A stretch of 64,000 nucleotides of DNA from Gaetbulibacter_B jejuensis (GCF_039524015.1 NZ_BAAAGF010000002.1:496001-560000); one strand, 5' to 3'. Shown: positions 31,887-41,548, counted from the stretch's first letter. The notes: generated by a model from the letters alone, not told the origin. Translations and numbers: made by a program.

Positions 31887-32815
31887 TCTTCTTCAGGAAA
31901 CGTAATTATAGTTTCATAAGTTCCAAAGAAGTAATAATCCATACTTAAAGCACCTAAATTGAAAGGGTCATTAATTTCAAAATTCGTGGTCACTGTTCTA
32001 GTGTATGTATTGTCAATAAACTCATCAACCACAAAAGTATCAGCAGCATCTGCGTCTAAATACCTAGCAATAGTTGCATCTGTAGCAAAATCGTTAGTTG
32101 GGTTTTTGTCCATATTTTCATCCTCATAACGTGTTAACACACCATCACCATCATCGTCATTATCTAAATAATTAGGTAAAGGTATTTCGGGAGTTGTAGG
32201 ATCGTTATCGTGGTCGTACGTGTCGTTATCAGTGTTTACAGCATTAGCTAAGCCATCTTCAGTACTAAAATTATGATTTTCGTTAATGGTTAATACATTG
32301 TCATTATCATCATCTTGGTCGATATAGTTTGGTATACCATCTCCATCAAAGTCATCGTCATCATAATTACCATTACCATTTAAATCTTCAAATTCAGAAG
32401 GAATTCCATCATCATCATCATCCACAAAAGTAGAGGTGAAATCTATATCTATTGATTCACTTTCATTATCGCTAATAATATTAACGTCTGAACCAGGAAC
32501 AAGAGTACAGAAAAGATTTTCTGGATTTCCATCATAAGTTCTGTAAATAAACCTAACACTTCCAGTTATAGTACCTTCAAAAGGAATTTCATCAGTTGGA
32601 GGATTGAAAATTTGATCATTATTAGTATTGGAAGGAAAAACAATGCTCAACGATTCATAAGGGTCTGCTTTAATCTTATATAAGCTGTATTCATCTTCAA
32701 ATTGATCGCACAACGTAAGGTCATCTTCAAAGTCTAATTCAATTTCAAGAATATCGCCATCATCGCAACTTGTTAACAGTAAACTTAGACAAAATATATA
32801 GAGTATTTTTCGCAT
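31883..32815 (-). CDS. Asp-rich (thrombospondin type 3-like) lipoprotein
   Basis: 310 residues from the ATG at 32815; a longer frame upstream lacks signal features. The N-terminus MRKILYIFCLSLLLTSCDDG is a lipoprotein signal with lipobox LLTSC. The middle is a run of calcium-binding TSP3-like repeats such as DDDDDGIPSEFEDLNGNGNY and DGDGIPNYIDQDDDNDN, and later NYLDNDDDGDGVL. The C-terminal part is beta-rich. A surface or periplasmic Ca2+-stabilised lipoprotein is likely; its role is unknown. Confidence 0.78.
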   Translation of the reverse strand: MRKILYIFCLSLLLTSCDDGDILEIELDFEDDLTLCDQFEDEYSLYKIKADPYESLSIVFPSNTNNDQIFNPPTDEIPFEGTITGSVRFIYRTYDGNPENLFCTLVPGSDVNIISDNESESIDIDFTSTFVDDDDDGIPSEFEDLNGNGNYDDDDFDGDGIPNYIDQDDDNDNVLTINENHNFSTEDGLANAVNTDNDTYDHDNDPTTPEIPLPNYLDNDDDGDGVLTRYEDENMDKNPTNDFATDATIARYLDADAADTFVVDEFIDNTYTRTVTTNFEINDPFNLGALSMDYYFFGTYETIITFPEED

Positions 32816-32892
32816 TGTATTTGATTTGGAAACAAAAATAAAAGATTTGATAAACTTATAACGCAGTAAGATGCAAATAATTTTATTTGAAG

Positions 32893-32900
32893 TATTTTTG
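32893..32900 (+). promoter_or_regulatory. -7 element abutting the cysteine desulfurase start
   Basis: TATTTTTG followed by CAGC and the ATG at 32905 places the transcription start at or beside the start codon. It supports 32905 over the in-frame TTG at 32887. Confidence 0.5.
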
Positions 32901-32904
32901 CAGC

Positions 32905-34050
32905 ATGAAGAAAGTGTATTTTGATAATGCTGCAACCACGCCTATGCGCGCAGAGGTTGTGAATAAGATGACAGAAGTGATGATGATCAACTTTGGAAAT
33001 GCCTCATCTACACATAGTTTTGGTAGGTCATCTAAAGCTTTAATTGAAAATTCAAGAAAATCAATTGCTAAACATTTTAATGCTTTAGCATCAGAAATTG
33101 TATTTACTGCAGGTGGTACTGAAGCCGATAATTTAATACTCAGAAGTGCTGTAAGAGATTTAGGAGTAACCGATATTATAACGTCCAAAATAGAGCATCA
33201 TGCAGTACTACATACATTAGAAGCATTGAGTAATGAGTATAACGTTTCGCTTCATTTTGTGTCATTGTTAGACGATGGTAACATTGATATTGAACATCTA
33301 GAAACGGTATTAACATCTACTGAAAAAGCTTTAGTGTCTTTAATGCATGTTAATAACGAAATAGGAAATATTTTAGACCTAAAGCGTGTTGCGCAATTGT
33401 GTAAAGCCAATGGAGCGCTGTTTCATAGTGATACTGTGCAATCAGTTGGACATTATAAAATAGATTTACAAGATGTAGCTGTTGATTTTATTACAGCTAG
33501 TGCGCATAAATTTCATGGTCCAAAAGGTGTAGGGTTCGCTTACATAAGAAAAAACTCTGGTTTAAAAGCATCAGTATTTGGAGGTGAACAAGAACGAGGT
33601 TTTAGAGCAGGTACTGAAGCTATACACGATATTGTAGGTATGGAAGAAGCTCTTAATATAAGCTACAACACTCTAGAAGAAGAAACCGCTTATATATCAG
33701 ATTTAAAGCATTATTTCATTACTAAGCTGCAAGACGTTTTACCACAAGCAAGCTTTAATGGAGCTAGTAAGTGTTTTGAAAGCAGCACATACACATTGGT
33801 TAATGTATGCTTACCAATTGCACCCGAAAAAGCACCAATGTTACATTTTCAGTTGGATTTAAAAGGAATTGCGTGTTCTAAAGGAAGTGCTTGCCAAAGC
33901 GGAAGTACTTTAGGCTCTCATGTGTTGTCTCAAATACTAGATGAAGAACAACTAAAAAAACCTTCGGTACGTTTTTCGTTCAGTAGTTTTAATACTAAAG
34001 ACGAAGTAGACTACGTTATAGAGGTTTTAAAAGACTTTGTTGAAAACTGA
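32905..34050 (+). CDS. Cysteine desulfurase (NifS/IscS-like)
   Basis: 381 residues from the ATG at 32905; the TTG at 32887 would sit in the promoter. The class V aminotransferase motifs are present: VYFDNAATTPMR, ASSTHSFGRSSKALIENSRK, the PLP lysine in ITASAHKFHGPKGVGFAY and the catalytic cysteine loop KGIACSKGSACQSGSTLGS (two Cys in it). It mobilises sulfur from cysteine for Fe-S clusters or tRNA thiolation. No isc/suf genes are adjacent. A CHAP lipoprotein gene follows with overlap. Confidence 0.9.
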   Translation: MKKVYFDNAATTPMRAEVVNKMTEVMMINFGNASSTHSFGRSSKALIENSRKSIAKHFNALASEIVFTAGGTEADNLILRSAVRDLGVTDIITSKIEHHAVLHTLEALSNEYNVSLHFVSLLDDGNIDIEHLETVLTSTEKALVSLMHVNNEIGNILDLKRVAQLCKANGALFHSDTVQSVGHYKIDLQDVAVDFITASAHKFHGPKGVGFAYIRKNSGLKASVFGGEQERGFRAGTEAIHDIVGMEEALNISYNTLEEETAYISDLKHYFITKLQDVLPQASFNGASKCFESSTYTLVNVCLPIAPEKAPMLHFQLDLKGIACSKGSACQSGSTLGSHVLSQILDEEQLKKPSVRFSFSSFNTKDEVDYVIEVLKDFVEN

Positions 34051-34666
34051 CCCAATTGTAGTAGTTATTATTGCTTTATTGCTTGTGTCTTGTAAACAAG
34101 AACCTAAGCAAGACGTTGTGATTACTCAAGAGTTGCAACAACCAACAGCTCAATCTCCTAAAACCTTTAAGGTTAAAAACATTGGTGATACCTTAGATGT
34201 ATTTAACGAAGTGTATGTTATTTACAATAAAAGTATAGGGAATACTTCTGGTAGGCATTTAACCAAAGACGGTTATAATCTTGGTTTAAAATGGCAGTGT
34301 GTAGAGTTTGTAAAACGCTACTACTACCAACATCTCAACCATAAAATGCCTAATAGTTACGGACATGCTGTTGATTTTTTTAATACTGAAATAGCAGATA
34401 GCAGCATCAATAGAGATAGAAATTTACTACAATACACAAATGGTAGTAGTAGCAAACCAAAAGTTAATGATTTGGTTGTTTTTAAAGGAAATGTGTTTAA
34501 CCCTTATGGACATGTAGCTATTGTGAGTAGAGTAGAAGATAGCTATGTTGAAATTGTACAACAAAACGTTGGGGAACAATCTAGAGACCAATTAGGTTTA
34601 AAACAAGTGAACGGAAAATGGATTATTGATGAAACCAGCATATTGGGTTGGTTAAGGAAAGATTGA
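34040..34666 (+). CDS. CHAP-domain lipoprotein (amidase/peptidase)
   Basis: 208 residues if begun at the TTG at 34040 (a second TTG lies at 34037); no ATG precedes the signal. The N-terminus KTDPIVVVIIALLLVSCKQE is a lipoprotein signal with lipobox LLVSC. A CHAP domain follows: the catalytic cysteine in KWQCVEFVKRYYYQ and the histidine in PYGHVAIVSRVEDSYVEIVQ. CHAP enzymes cleave peptidoglycan stems or glutathionylspermidine-type amides. It overlaps the cysteine desulfurase end by 11 nt, which implies translational coupling. Confidence 0.78.
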   Translation: MKTDPIVVVIIALLLVSCKQEPKQDVVITQELQQPTAQSPKTFKVKNIGDTLDVFNEVYVIYNKSIGNTSGRHLTKDGYNLGLKWQCVEFVKRYYYQHLNHKMPNSYGHAVDFFNTEIADSSINRDRNLLQYTNGSSSKPKVNDLVVFKGNVFNPYGHVAIVSRVEDSYVEIVQQNVGEQSRDQLGLKQVNGKWIIDETSILGWLRKD

Positions 34667-34692
34667 GAAGTAGTTAACTATACCATAAACAG

Positions 34693-35196
34693 TTATTTTT
34701 CGAGTTTCTGTTCAAACTTCTCAAGAGTTATTTCTTTTCGCCACCAAGAGTATTCACCATAAGCTATTTTCTTGTCATAATCTACTTTCAAATAATCGTT
34801 CCAACAAGAGAAAAAATCATAATCTCCATTTTGTTCATCATCTAAATCATTTTCTATTTTGGATGGTGCAATTAAATAATATTTTCCAACTTCAAATTCT
34901 GCAATATATGGTCGACATAGAATTCCGTTATCTCCCCAAACTTTAAATCTTTTTCGAGATTCAGAACCTTTATACTTTTTAACGACTTCAACTGTCATTG
35001 AATAAGGCATTTTTCCATCGTAACCGTAGGTTTCTTCTTCTAGAAAGTCCGAATATTCAATTACTTTGATTAGTGCAACAAACTCTTGATTATCAGAGAT
35101 TGCTCCAAATCGACAATTCCAATTGCATTCGCAAGAGCAAGCAAAAGATTTCATTGAAATCAGAAGTAAAAATATTATCAGAACTTGTTTTTTCAT
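34693..35196 (-). CDS. Secreted cysteine-rich hypothetical protein (TIMP/netrin-like?)
   Basis: 167 residues. The signal peptide MKKQVLIIFLLLISMKSFA is followed at once by CSCECNWNCRFG, a cluster of four cysteines, and two more cysteines lie further on (NGILCRPYI and FFSCWNDYL). An early CSC followed by a beta-barrel-like strand VEVVKKYKGSESRKRFKVWG is reminiscent of the TIMP/netrin OB-fold proteins of bacteria, but I cannot prove this. It probably is exported and disulfide-bonded. Confidence 0.6.
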   Translation of the reverse strand: MKKQVLIIFLLLISMKSFACSCECNWNCRFGAISDNQEFVALIKVIEYSDFLEEETYGYDGKMPYSMTVEVVKKYKGSESRKRFKVWGDNGILCRPYIAEFEVGKYYLIAPSKIENDLDDEQNGDYDFFSCWNDYLKVDYDKKIAYGEYSWWRKEITLEKFEQKLEK

Positions 35197-35271
35197 AATT
35201 ATTTACAATGATTTCGTTTGTAAAATTGTTGTTAGTAGCTTTTTTTTCTTTCCACTACTAATTCGGTTAAT

Positions 35272-35688
35272 TTATTCAGTTTTGTATTCCTTTTTTGATT
35301 GATATTTTTTTTCGTCAGTCAAAATCCATGAGGTTAAAATCAGATTTAATTTTATGTTTCGTATTGTACCAGATTTTTTTTTGTCAAGTATTACTTCAAC
35401 TCCAAATTCTACATTCAGTTTTGCCTCTTTTATTAATTTAGTTTCAATTTTGTACTTTTTTAAATCATCAAAAAACCATTTTGAAATTTCATAAAACATG
35501 TTAAAGTCAATTTCCGAAATTTCGTTATTTAATTTTTGAGTTTTATTTAAGAAGTCAAACTCAATAATTCCTTTTTGTAATTCAATTAATGAGTCTAAAT
35601 CGTTTGTTAATCTCCAACCATAAAACATATCACAAAATATATCTGTATGATGCTGTAATCTTTTTCTTTTCACTGTTGATTTTGTCAA
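35272..35688 (-). CDS. Hypothetical protein, possible accessory gene
   Basis: 138 residues if begun at the TTG at 35688; an internal ATG at about 35628 is an alternative. Highly AT-rich codons and many Lys, Asn and Ile residues. No signal, membrane helix or known motif. No family is recognised and no partner gene is adjacent. It may be a real orphan gene or a decaying one; the neighbouring intergenic DNA at 35197-35271 and 35689-35833 is equally AT-rich and shows nothing else. Confidence 0.4.
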   Translation of the reverse strand: MTKSTVKRKRLQHHTDIFCDMFYGWRLTNDLDSLIELQKGIIEFDFLNKTQKLNNEISEIDFNMFYEISKWFFDDLKKYKIETKLIKEAKLNVEFGVEVILDKKKSGTIRNIKLNLILTSWILTDEKKYQSKKEYKTE

Positions 35689-35833
35689 ATGTTGGGTAAT
35701 AGTCTCGTATAACCGTCAGTTACTTGGATTAAAGATACTATTTTTCAATTAAGTTGTTACAAGACATTACTGTAAGTAGTCTTTTTATTTTATCTATATT
35801 AGCTTTCAAATAATTAACCACAAATCAATAAAG

Positions 35834-36574
35834 ATGAAAAAAATTTTAATACTGCTTTTGTTAGGTGTAAGCATGCTAAGTGCTGCGCAAGAAAAAGTGT
35901 TACTTCGTTTAAATTATGTTGAAGGACAAAAATATGCTATGAGTATGAGCATGTCGCAAGTAATTGGTGATGATATTATAACCAATGATATGCAAATAGA
36001 TATGCAGTATGATATAACTAAGGTCACTGGTGACACCTATGAAAGTAATGCGAAAATTACTAGAATGGCAATGGATATGAGACAAGATCAATTGGCTGTA
36101 TCTTATGATACAAATAAAAAACATGATGAATTAGATGAAACAGGACAAATGATGAAGATTCGATTGGAACCTATGTTATCGGCAACAATTATAACTAAAG
36201 GTGATAATTTAGGTAATATTTTAGAAACTAGAGTTGAGCCTAGTGACATTGAAGGTGCTGCAGACTTTGCAGATCAATCAGGTAGTGTAATTTACCCTAA
36301 AGAGGAAGTTGCTGTTGGTGATACATGGACAAAAACTAAGGTTGATAACGCAATGACGTTTAACTTTATATACAAAGTGAAAGCTATCAATCGTAATAAT
36401 GTTTTAGTTGATATTTCTGGTAGTATTTCGGGTACTGCTTCTGGTGATATTACAGGAACTATGGATATAGATAGAGATTCTGGTATGCCTACATTATCAA
36501 AAATCAATATGACGATGAGTATTGAAGGTCAAAAATCTACAACCGATATGACTGCTAAATTTACTAAAATTTAA
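35834..36574 (+). CDS. DUF6263 family secreted protein
   Basis: 246 residues with signal peptide (MKKILILLLLGVSMLSAAQ). The mature protein is beta-rich and Met-rich (MSMSMSQVIGDD, MQIDMQYDITK) and matches DUF6263, with the conserved VIYPKEEVAVGDTWTKTK core. It looks exported and soluble or surface-attached. The function is unknown. It is divergent from the neighbouring AT-rich gene and seems monocistronic. Confidence 0.75.
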   Translation: MKKILILLLLGVSMLSAAQEKVLLRLNYVEGQKYAMSMSMSQVIGDDIITNDMQIDMQYDITKVTGDTYESNAKITRMAMDMRQDQLAVSYDTNKKHDELDETGQMMKIRLEPMLSATIITKGDNLGNILETRVEPSDIEGAADFADQSGSVIYPKEEVAVGDTWTKTKVDNAMTFNFIYKVKAINRNNVLVDISGSISGTASGDITGTMDIDRDSGMPTLSKINMTMSIEGQKSTTDMTAKFTKI

Positions 36575-36622
36575 AGGCATTAAATTTTTACCTAGTACTA
36601 ATAGAAAAACCTTGGTTATAGT

Positions 36623-37246
36623 TTAATCAGGGTTTTGTTTTTTTACTTCATTTGTTAACTCAATAATTCCTTCTTTTGTGATTTTTCCTGTTTTGTAAAT
36701 AACTTCTTTTTTATCAGTTCCTACTATTTCGTTTCCATTTTCATCACAATTAAAATAACGAGAATTAAATGCAACGTAAATATTTAAATCATTATCTATT
36801 TCCATTAATTCTTCACATTCAAAACAAGGGTCAGGTCCACAACGTCCAATCATCAATTCTTTTGAATTGACTATTTCACCATTACTCTTGAAAGTTGTTA
36901 ATATTGGCATAAAACACTCAGCTTCTTCTAGTGTTATTACAGCAATATACTCTTCATTAATTTTAATTTTTCCATAGATGTAATTGAATTCTTCTCTATC
37001 AAGAATGTTGTTTGTGTCGTTTAATTGGATAAACTCACTAAAATCATCATCACAAGCTTTTATTTTAATAGGAGTTTTAATTATTGGAAATTGCTCAACA
37101 AATAGGTTGTATTGTTCAGTTAGCTTAGATGCTTTAGAAATAGTTTTTTTATTACTTTCTAATGTGTTTTCTCTTTCTTTACTTTCTGATTTGCAGCTAG
37201 ATAAAAGTATTGATGCTATTATTGGAAACAATATTTTCCGCATCAT
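36623..37246 (-). CDS. Hypothetical lipoprotein
   Basis: 207 residues. The start MMRKILFPIIASILLSSCKS is a lipoprotein signal with lipobox LLSSC, followed by an Asn/Lys/Ser-rich linker. The mature domain has a cysteine cluster: IKACDDDFSEF, EEAECFMPIL, GRCGPDPCFECEE and RYFNCDENG. No known family. The gene lies 6 nt downstream of the TonB receptor gene's minus-strand neighbour region, but on the 3' side of that gene, so it may be part of the same transcript. Confidence 0.6.
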   Translation of the reverse strand: MMRKILFPIIASILLSSCKSESKERENTLESNKKTISKASKLTEQYNLFVEQFPIIKTPIKIKACDDDFSEFIQLNDTNNILDREEFNYIYGKIKINEEYIAVITLEEAECFMPILTTFKSNGEIVNSKELMIGRCGPDPCFECEELMEIDNDLNIYVAFNSRYFNCDENGNEIVGTDKKEVIYKTGKITKEGIIELTNEVKKQNPD

Positions 37247-37252
37247 ATTCCT

Positions 37253-39718
37253 CTAAAATCGAGTAGACAACCTTACATTAAATACTCTTGGTGTTAAGTA
37301 ATTTGGAATAGCATATTGACGCTTACTGTACACATCTCTTACCCAAGTATTGGTAATTGAGTTTTGTACGTCAAACATATTAAAGATTTCAAAACCTACG
37401 GTAAGTTCTTTAAAATGACGTTTCCAACTACTATCATAGGTTTTGTTTTGGTCAACAAGCACATAGCTTATACCTAAATCGGCACGTTTGTAGTCTCTCA
37501 ATCTGTTTTGGTAGTCGTATGGGTCAGCATAACTTGGTGAACCTCCTGGAACACCTGTGTTATAAACCAAATTAAGGTACATTTTTAAATCAGGAATGCT
37601 TGGGACATAATCTTGAAACAGTACTCCAAATTTTAAACGTTGATCTGTTGGTCTTGCAATATACCCTCTGTCTTCAATGTTTTCTTCGGTTTTAAGGTAG
37701 CTAAAACTAAACCAGCTTTCAGTACCTTTTACAAACTCACCATTAAGTCTTAAGTCAAGACCATAAGCATAAGCCTTAGCGTTGTTTTTTGCTCTGTAAC
37801 GAATTCGAACGTTTTCTAAAGTGTAAGGGTTTACATCAGACAGACTTTTGTAATAAGCTTCAGATACAAGTTTAAACGGTCTGTCCCAAAGTTCAAAACT
37901 GTATTCGTTTCCTAATACAAAATGAACTGATTTTTGTGCTTTTACATCTGGTTGTACTACACCAGAAGAGTCTCTTAATTCTCTGTAAAAAGGAGGTTGG
38001 TAGTACATACCAGCAGCAAACCTAAATAGCATGTCTTTTTCCCAATTTGGTTTTATGGCAAATTGAGCTCTTGGGCTAAATACGGTATGACTTTTACTTT
38101 CAATAGCGTCACCACTAACATTCCAGTTGTGCACACGTACTCCAGCATTATAAAACACGTCGTGTTCTCCTAGTTTTGTACGCTTGCTGTATTGTAAATA
38201 GGCCTGTAAACGGTCAATAAGTACTTTGTTGGTTGCTCTTACATTTTGGAATGCGACAAGTGGTCCTTCGTAAGGCGAGTAAGGTTGATCGTTAAACGCA
38301 TCAATATTTGGTGGGTTTATTGAAAAACCTGCACTATCAATAACTTCCCATTCTACTAGACGGTCTCTAATATCTTCATGAGTATATTTTGCTGACCACT
38401 CAAGTGTGCTTTCTTCATCAATTTTATAGTCTCCTTTGTGCTCAACGTTTACAATTACAGCATCAAGGTTATTTCTAGCATGCGTAAGTTGAGAGCCAAT
38501 ACCTTCACTAAACTCCACTTCACCTAAGTCTTCGTCTCCAATATTGCTATTGACTTCACCTAGTCTGTATTGTGCTAAAATATCAAAGTATTCCTCTTCA
38601 GTCGTGTGATACGCAGAAGTAATGAGCTTTAAGGTTAGGTCATCATTTACAAAATAATTAGCTTTAAATGCTCCAAAAGCGGTTTGGTAACGATCTTTTT
38701 CTTGACCTTCATAAAACACCAATAAAGCTACAGGATTATCTATAGTACCAAAGTTGGTTTGTCTGTTTTGAGGTTTAAAGTCGTATTTGTTAAGTGAAAG
38801 GTTTCCAAGGAAATTTAAATGAAATTTATCAGAAAACTTATACGTTAAATAGGTTTGAGCATCTGCAAAAACAGGAACTACATTGGTTTCGGTTTCTAAA
38901 GAGTTTATTAAAAGACTATTGTCTCTATAACGCAACCCTACAATACCTGAAAACTTAGAGTCTTTACTCACAGTTTCAGCAGCAATACTTCCTCCAAGTA
39001 AGCTTAAGTCTGCTCTTAAACCAAACTTTATAGGATTTCGATACGTAATATCTAATACCGAAGATAGTTTGTCTCCATACTTTGCTTGAAAACCACCAGC
39101 TGAAAAATCTACATTTTGAACCAAATCAGTATTTACAAAACTCAATCCTTCTTGTTGACCTGAACGAATTAAAAACGGACGATACACTTCAATTTCGTTA
39201 ACATATACCAAGTTTTCATCAAAATTTCCACCTCTTACTGAATATTGTGTACTCAGTTCATTGGAAATATTTACACCTGGTAATGTTTTTAAGATGTTTT
39301 CAACTCCTGGTTGCGCACCTTTTATGGTTCTAATCATTTCGGGAGCTATTGTGGTTACTCCAGTTACTGATTGTCTTGTATTTGTGTTAATTACAACAAC
39401 ACCTATTTGTTCTACATCAACTTTCATTACTGGGTTAAATTCCAGTTCTTGACCACTTTTTAGGTTAAAAGTTTGTGTTATTGGTTTATGTGATAAATGT
39501 GTAAAAACAATGGTTACATCTTGGTTTGCTGGTATTTTTAGTTCGTAAAACCCGTTTATATTTGTTGCTGTTCCTAAATCACCTGCTTTGATATTTACAT
39601 CATAAATAGGAGTATCGTTTTCATCCAATATTACACCTCTAATGGTAGCGTTTTGTGAAAAAGCCATTGTAGACAAGACAAAGAAAAACAAAAGTAGATA
39701 GTTGGTAAGTGGTTTCAA
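37253..39718 (-). CDS. TonB-dependent outer-membrane receptor
   Basis: 821 residues starting with a TTG at 39718; the nearest upstream in-frame stop is at 39731-39733, so no ATG is available. A signal peptide (NYLLLFFFVLSTMAFSQ) is followed by a carboxypeptidase regulatory-like domain (ATIRGVILDENDTPIYDVN), a plug (TLPGVNISNELSTQYSVRGG) and a long beta barrel ending RVFNVRLSTRF. It imports an unidentified ligand across the outer membrane. No SusD partner is present, so a glycan role is not supported. It follows the M23 peptidase gene by 12 nt. Confidence 0.92.
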   Translation of the reverse strand: MKPLTNYLLLFFFVLSTMAFSQNATIRGVILDENDTPIYDVNIKAGDLGTATNINGFYELKIPANQDVTIVFTHLSHKPITQTFNLKSGQELEFNPVMKVDVEQIGVVVINTNTRQSVTGVTTIAPEMIRTIKGAQPGVENILKTLPGVNISNELSTQYSVRGGNFDENLVYVNEIEVYRPFLIRSGQQEGLSFVNTDLVQNVDFSAGGFQAKYGDKLSSVLDITYRNPIKFGLRADLSLLGGSIAAETVSKDSKFSGIVGLRYRDNSLLINSLETETNVVPVFADAQTYLTYKFSDKFHLNFLGNLSLNKYDFKPQNRQTNFGTIDNPVALLVFYEGQEKDRYQTAFGAFKANYFVNDDLTLKLITSAYHTTEEEYFDILAQYRLGEVNSNIGDEDLGEVEFSEGIGSQLTHARNNLDAVIVNVEHKGDYKIDEESTLEWSAKYTHEDIRDRLVEWEVIDSAGFSINPPNIDAFNDQPYSPYEGPLVAFQNVRATNKVLIDRLQAYLQYSKRTKLGEHDVFYNAGVRVHNWNVSGDAIESKSHTVFSPRAQFAIKPNWEKDMLFRFAAGMYYQPPFYRELRDSSGVVQPDVKAQKSVHFVLGNEYSFELWDRPFKLVSEAYYKSLSDVNPYTLENVRIRYRAKNNAKAYAYGLDLRLNGEFVKGTESWFSFSYLKTEENIEDRGYIARPTDQRLKFGVLFQDYVPSIPDLKMYLNLVYNTGVPGGSPSYADPYDYQNRLRDYKRADLGISYVLVDQNKTYDSSWKRHFKELTVGFEIFNMFDVQNSITNTWVRDVYSKRQYAIPNYLTPRVFNVRLSTRF

Positions 39719-39730
39719 ATGCTGTAAATT

Positions 39731-41422
39731 TTATTTTCTGAAAAAGGTTGCTTCAAAAGTAGAACTATTTCCTACATTATCAGTAACAATTACTTTTAAT
39801 TTATTTTCGGTATCAGTAACAATACCATCATCAAAATTATGGGTTAATACACCTGTTTTGTATTCATACTCCATTAAAATCCATTTTCCGTTTACAGTAG
39901 CTCTGTAATTGCTAATACCTGAAAGGTCATCGGCTATTTTTACTTTCAATTCGGAAGATTTACTCATCCACTTACCATCGGTAAAATTAACAGGAGTAAT
40001 AGTAGGAGCTACTAAATCACTTTGTAAAGCAAATGTTCCTAAGGATTTTGTTCTAGCTGAAAGCACATCTCCTTTTCGGGTTGTATGCAAATAAGATGGT
40101 CTTTGGTAATACCCAACAAGTTCAGCAATAAACAGTTTGTCTTTATCAACATCGTTATAATTGCTTATGTCATAATTTATGGTATAGCTTTTAAGTAATG
40201 GTACCACATCTTTATGCATTAATAGTGTGTCGCTACTAACATTAAAATCTAAATGAAGGTCATCGTAAAACGTATTGCTAGGAATATAAACTGAAACGTT
40301 ACCTTTTTCTAAAGTAGTTACTTGGTTGGCATACGCAAAGTGTAACGGTTTAATATCGTTGAGTTCTTCTTGCTCTTTTTTGACTTCTTTTTTTCCAATA
40401 ATAGGAATGGTAATCCACGCATCGTTGTCTTTAAAATCTTTAACTCTAATTTTATAAACTGAAGAGGTGCTGTCCTCAACAATTAAATACCCATTATTAT
40501 CTAAATCTTTAAGCATACTAAGTGTATTACCAGATTGTGCAAATAATTTTTGAACTCTTGAGCGTTTGGTTTTATAAATTTCAAAATCTATATAACGATT
40601 GATGTGTTTGGTTTCGTCAAAACTAAAACGCTTAAAATCCATTTCAAAACTCTTGTTGCCATTAAAAAAGGTTTGAATGTTACTAACACCATTTTTGTTA
40701 CTAGCTCCATCTAATTGGTCATAACTTACTATACCAAACCCAATATTTCCATAAGCTTCAACACTTTCAACGGAATAATCACCATTTTTATTTGGTATTA
40801 ATCTTAGTTCAACACGTTTTTTTGAATTGTTAACATGTGAATTTTCGTCTTTAGGGTACGCATAAATACCAGAAATTAAAGGTTTTCTAGAATCTTTTAC
40901 ATCCATACCAAAGAGCATTGGGTTTATAGGTCTTTCAGCATTATCTCTAATTTCAAAATGTAAATGTGGTCCGCCAGAAGACCCTGAGTTTCCTGAGAAA
41001 GCTACCATTTCGTCAGTTGTAATAGGAAGCTCGTCAGGAGTAGGGAAGACCTCTACTTCATAAGTTTCTTTTTGGTATTGACACTGCTTGATGTATTCTT
41101 CAATTCTTGGCGAAAATTTTTCTAAATGTGCATAAACCGTAGTATATCCATTAGGATGGGTAATGTACAGCGCTTTACCATAACCATAATGTGAAATTTT
41201 AATTCTGCTTACATAACCTTCAGCAGCAGCATAAACCTTTAAGCCTGTGCGTTGTTGTGTTTTAATGTCTAATCCTGAGTGAAAGTGGTTAGAACGCAAC
41301 TCAGCAAATGTACCAGATAAAACAAGGTCAATACCTAAAGGATTCCTAAAGTAATCTTGAGGGTATTGTGCGTAAGCACTATAGAATTGTGAGCAAAAAA
41401 GGATTAAAAAGAGGTATTTCAT
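39731..41422 (-). CDS. M23-family metallopeptidase
   Basis: 563 residues with a signal peptide (MKYLFLILFCSQFYSAYA). The LytM-type peptidase domain is N-terminal, about 40-180: NHFHSGLDIKTQQRTGLKVY, YAHLEKFSPRIEE and SGGPHLHFEIRDNAERPINP hold the zinc ligands (H-x3-D ... HxH). The large C-terminal half is beta-rich with Ig-like strands (ATVNGKWILMEYEYKTGVL). It probably cuts peptidoglycan cross-links in the periplasm. It is co-directional with and just upstream of the TonB receptor. Confidence 0.9.
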   Translation of the reverse strand: MKYLFLILFCSQFYSAYAQYPQDYFRNPLGIDLVLSGTFAELRSNHFHSGLDIKTQQRTGLKVYAAAEGYVSRIKISHYGYGKALYITHPNGYTTVYAHLEKFSPRIEEYIKQCQYQKETYEVEVFPTPDELPITTDEMVAFSGNSGSSGGPHLHFEIRDNAERPINPMLFGMDVKDSRKPLISGIYAYPKDENSHVNNSKKRVELRLIPNKNGDYSVESVEAYGNIGFGIVSYDQLDGASNKNGVSNIQTFFNGNKSFEMDFKRFSFDETKHINRYIDFEIYKTKRSRVQKLFAQSGNTLSMLKDLDNNGYLIVEDSTSSVYKIRVKDFKDNDAWITIPIIGKKEVKKEQEELNDIKPLHFAYANQVTTLEKGNVSVYIPSNTFYDDLHLDFNVSSDTLLMHKDVVPLLKSYTINYDISNYNDVDKDKLFIAELVGYYQRPSYLHTTRKGDVLSARTKSLGTFALQSDLVAPTITPVNFTDGKWMSKSSELKVKIADDLSGISNYRATVNGKWILMEYEYKTGVLTHNFDDGIVTDTENKLKVIVTDNVGNSSTFEATFFRK

Positions 41423-41548
41423 ATATGGAATTATAATAGCTAAAATATTAATTTGAATGTAATCTTCAAAAGCATAAAGAGTTATTCATAAAATATTGAT
41501 TGCTTATCATACTATTAATTAAATATTTTAAAATTTATTGTAAAACAA

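Noticed and set aside
37253..39718. SusC/SusD glycan-uptake locus
   Set aside because: There is no SusD-like gene or glycan enzyme next to this TonB receptor; the neighbour is an M23 peptidase.
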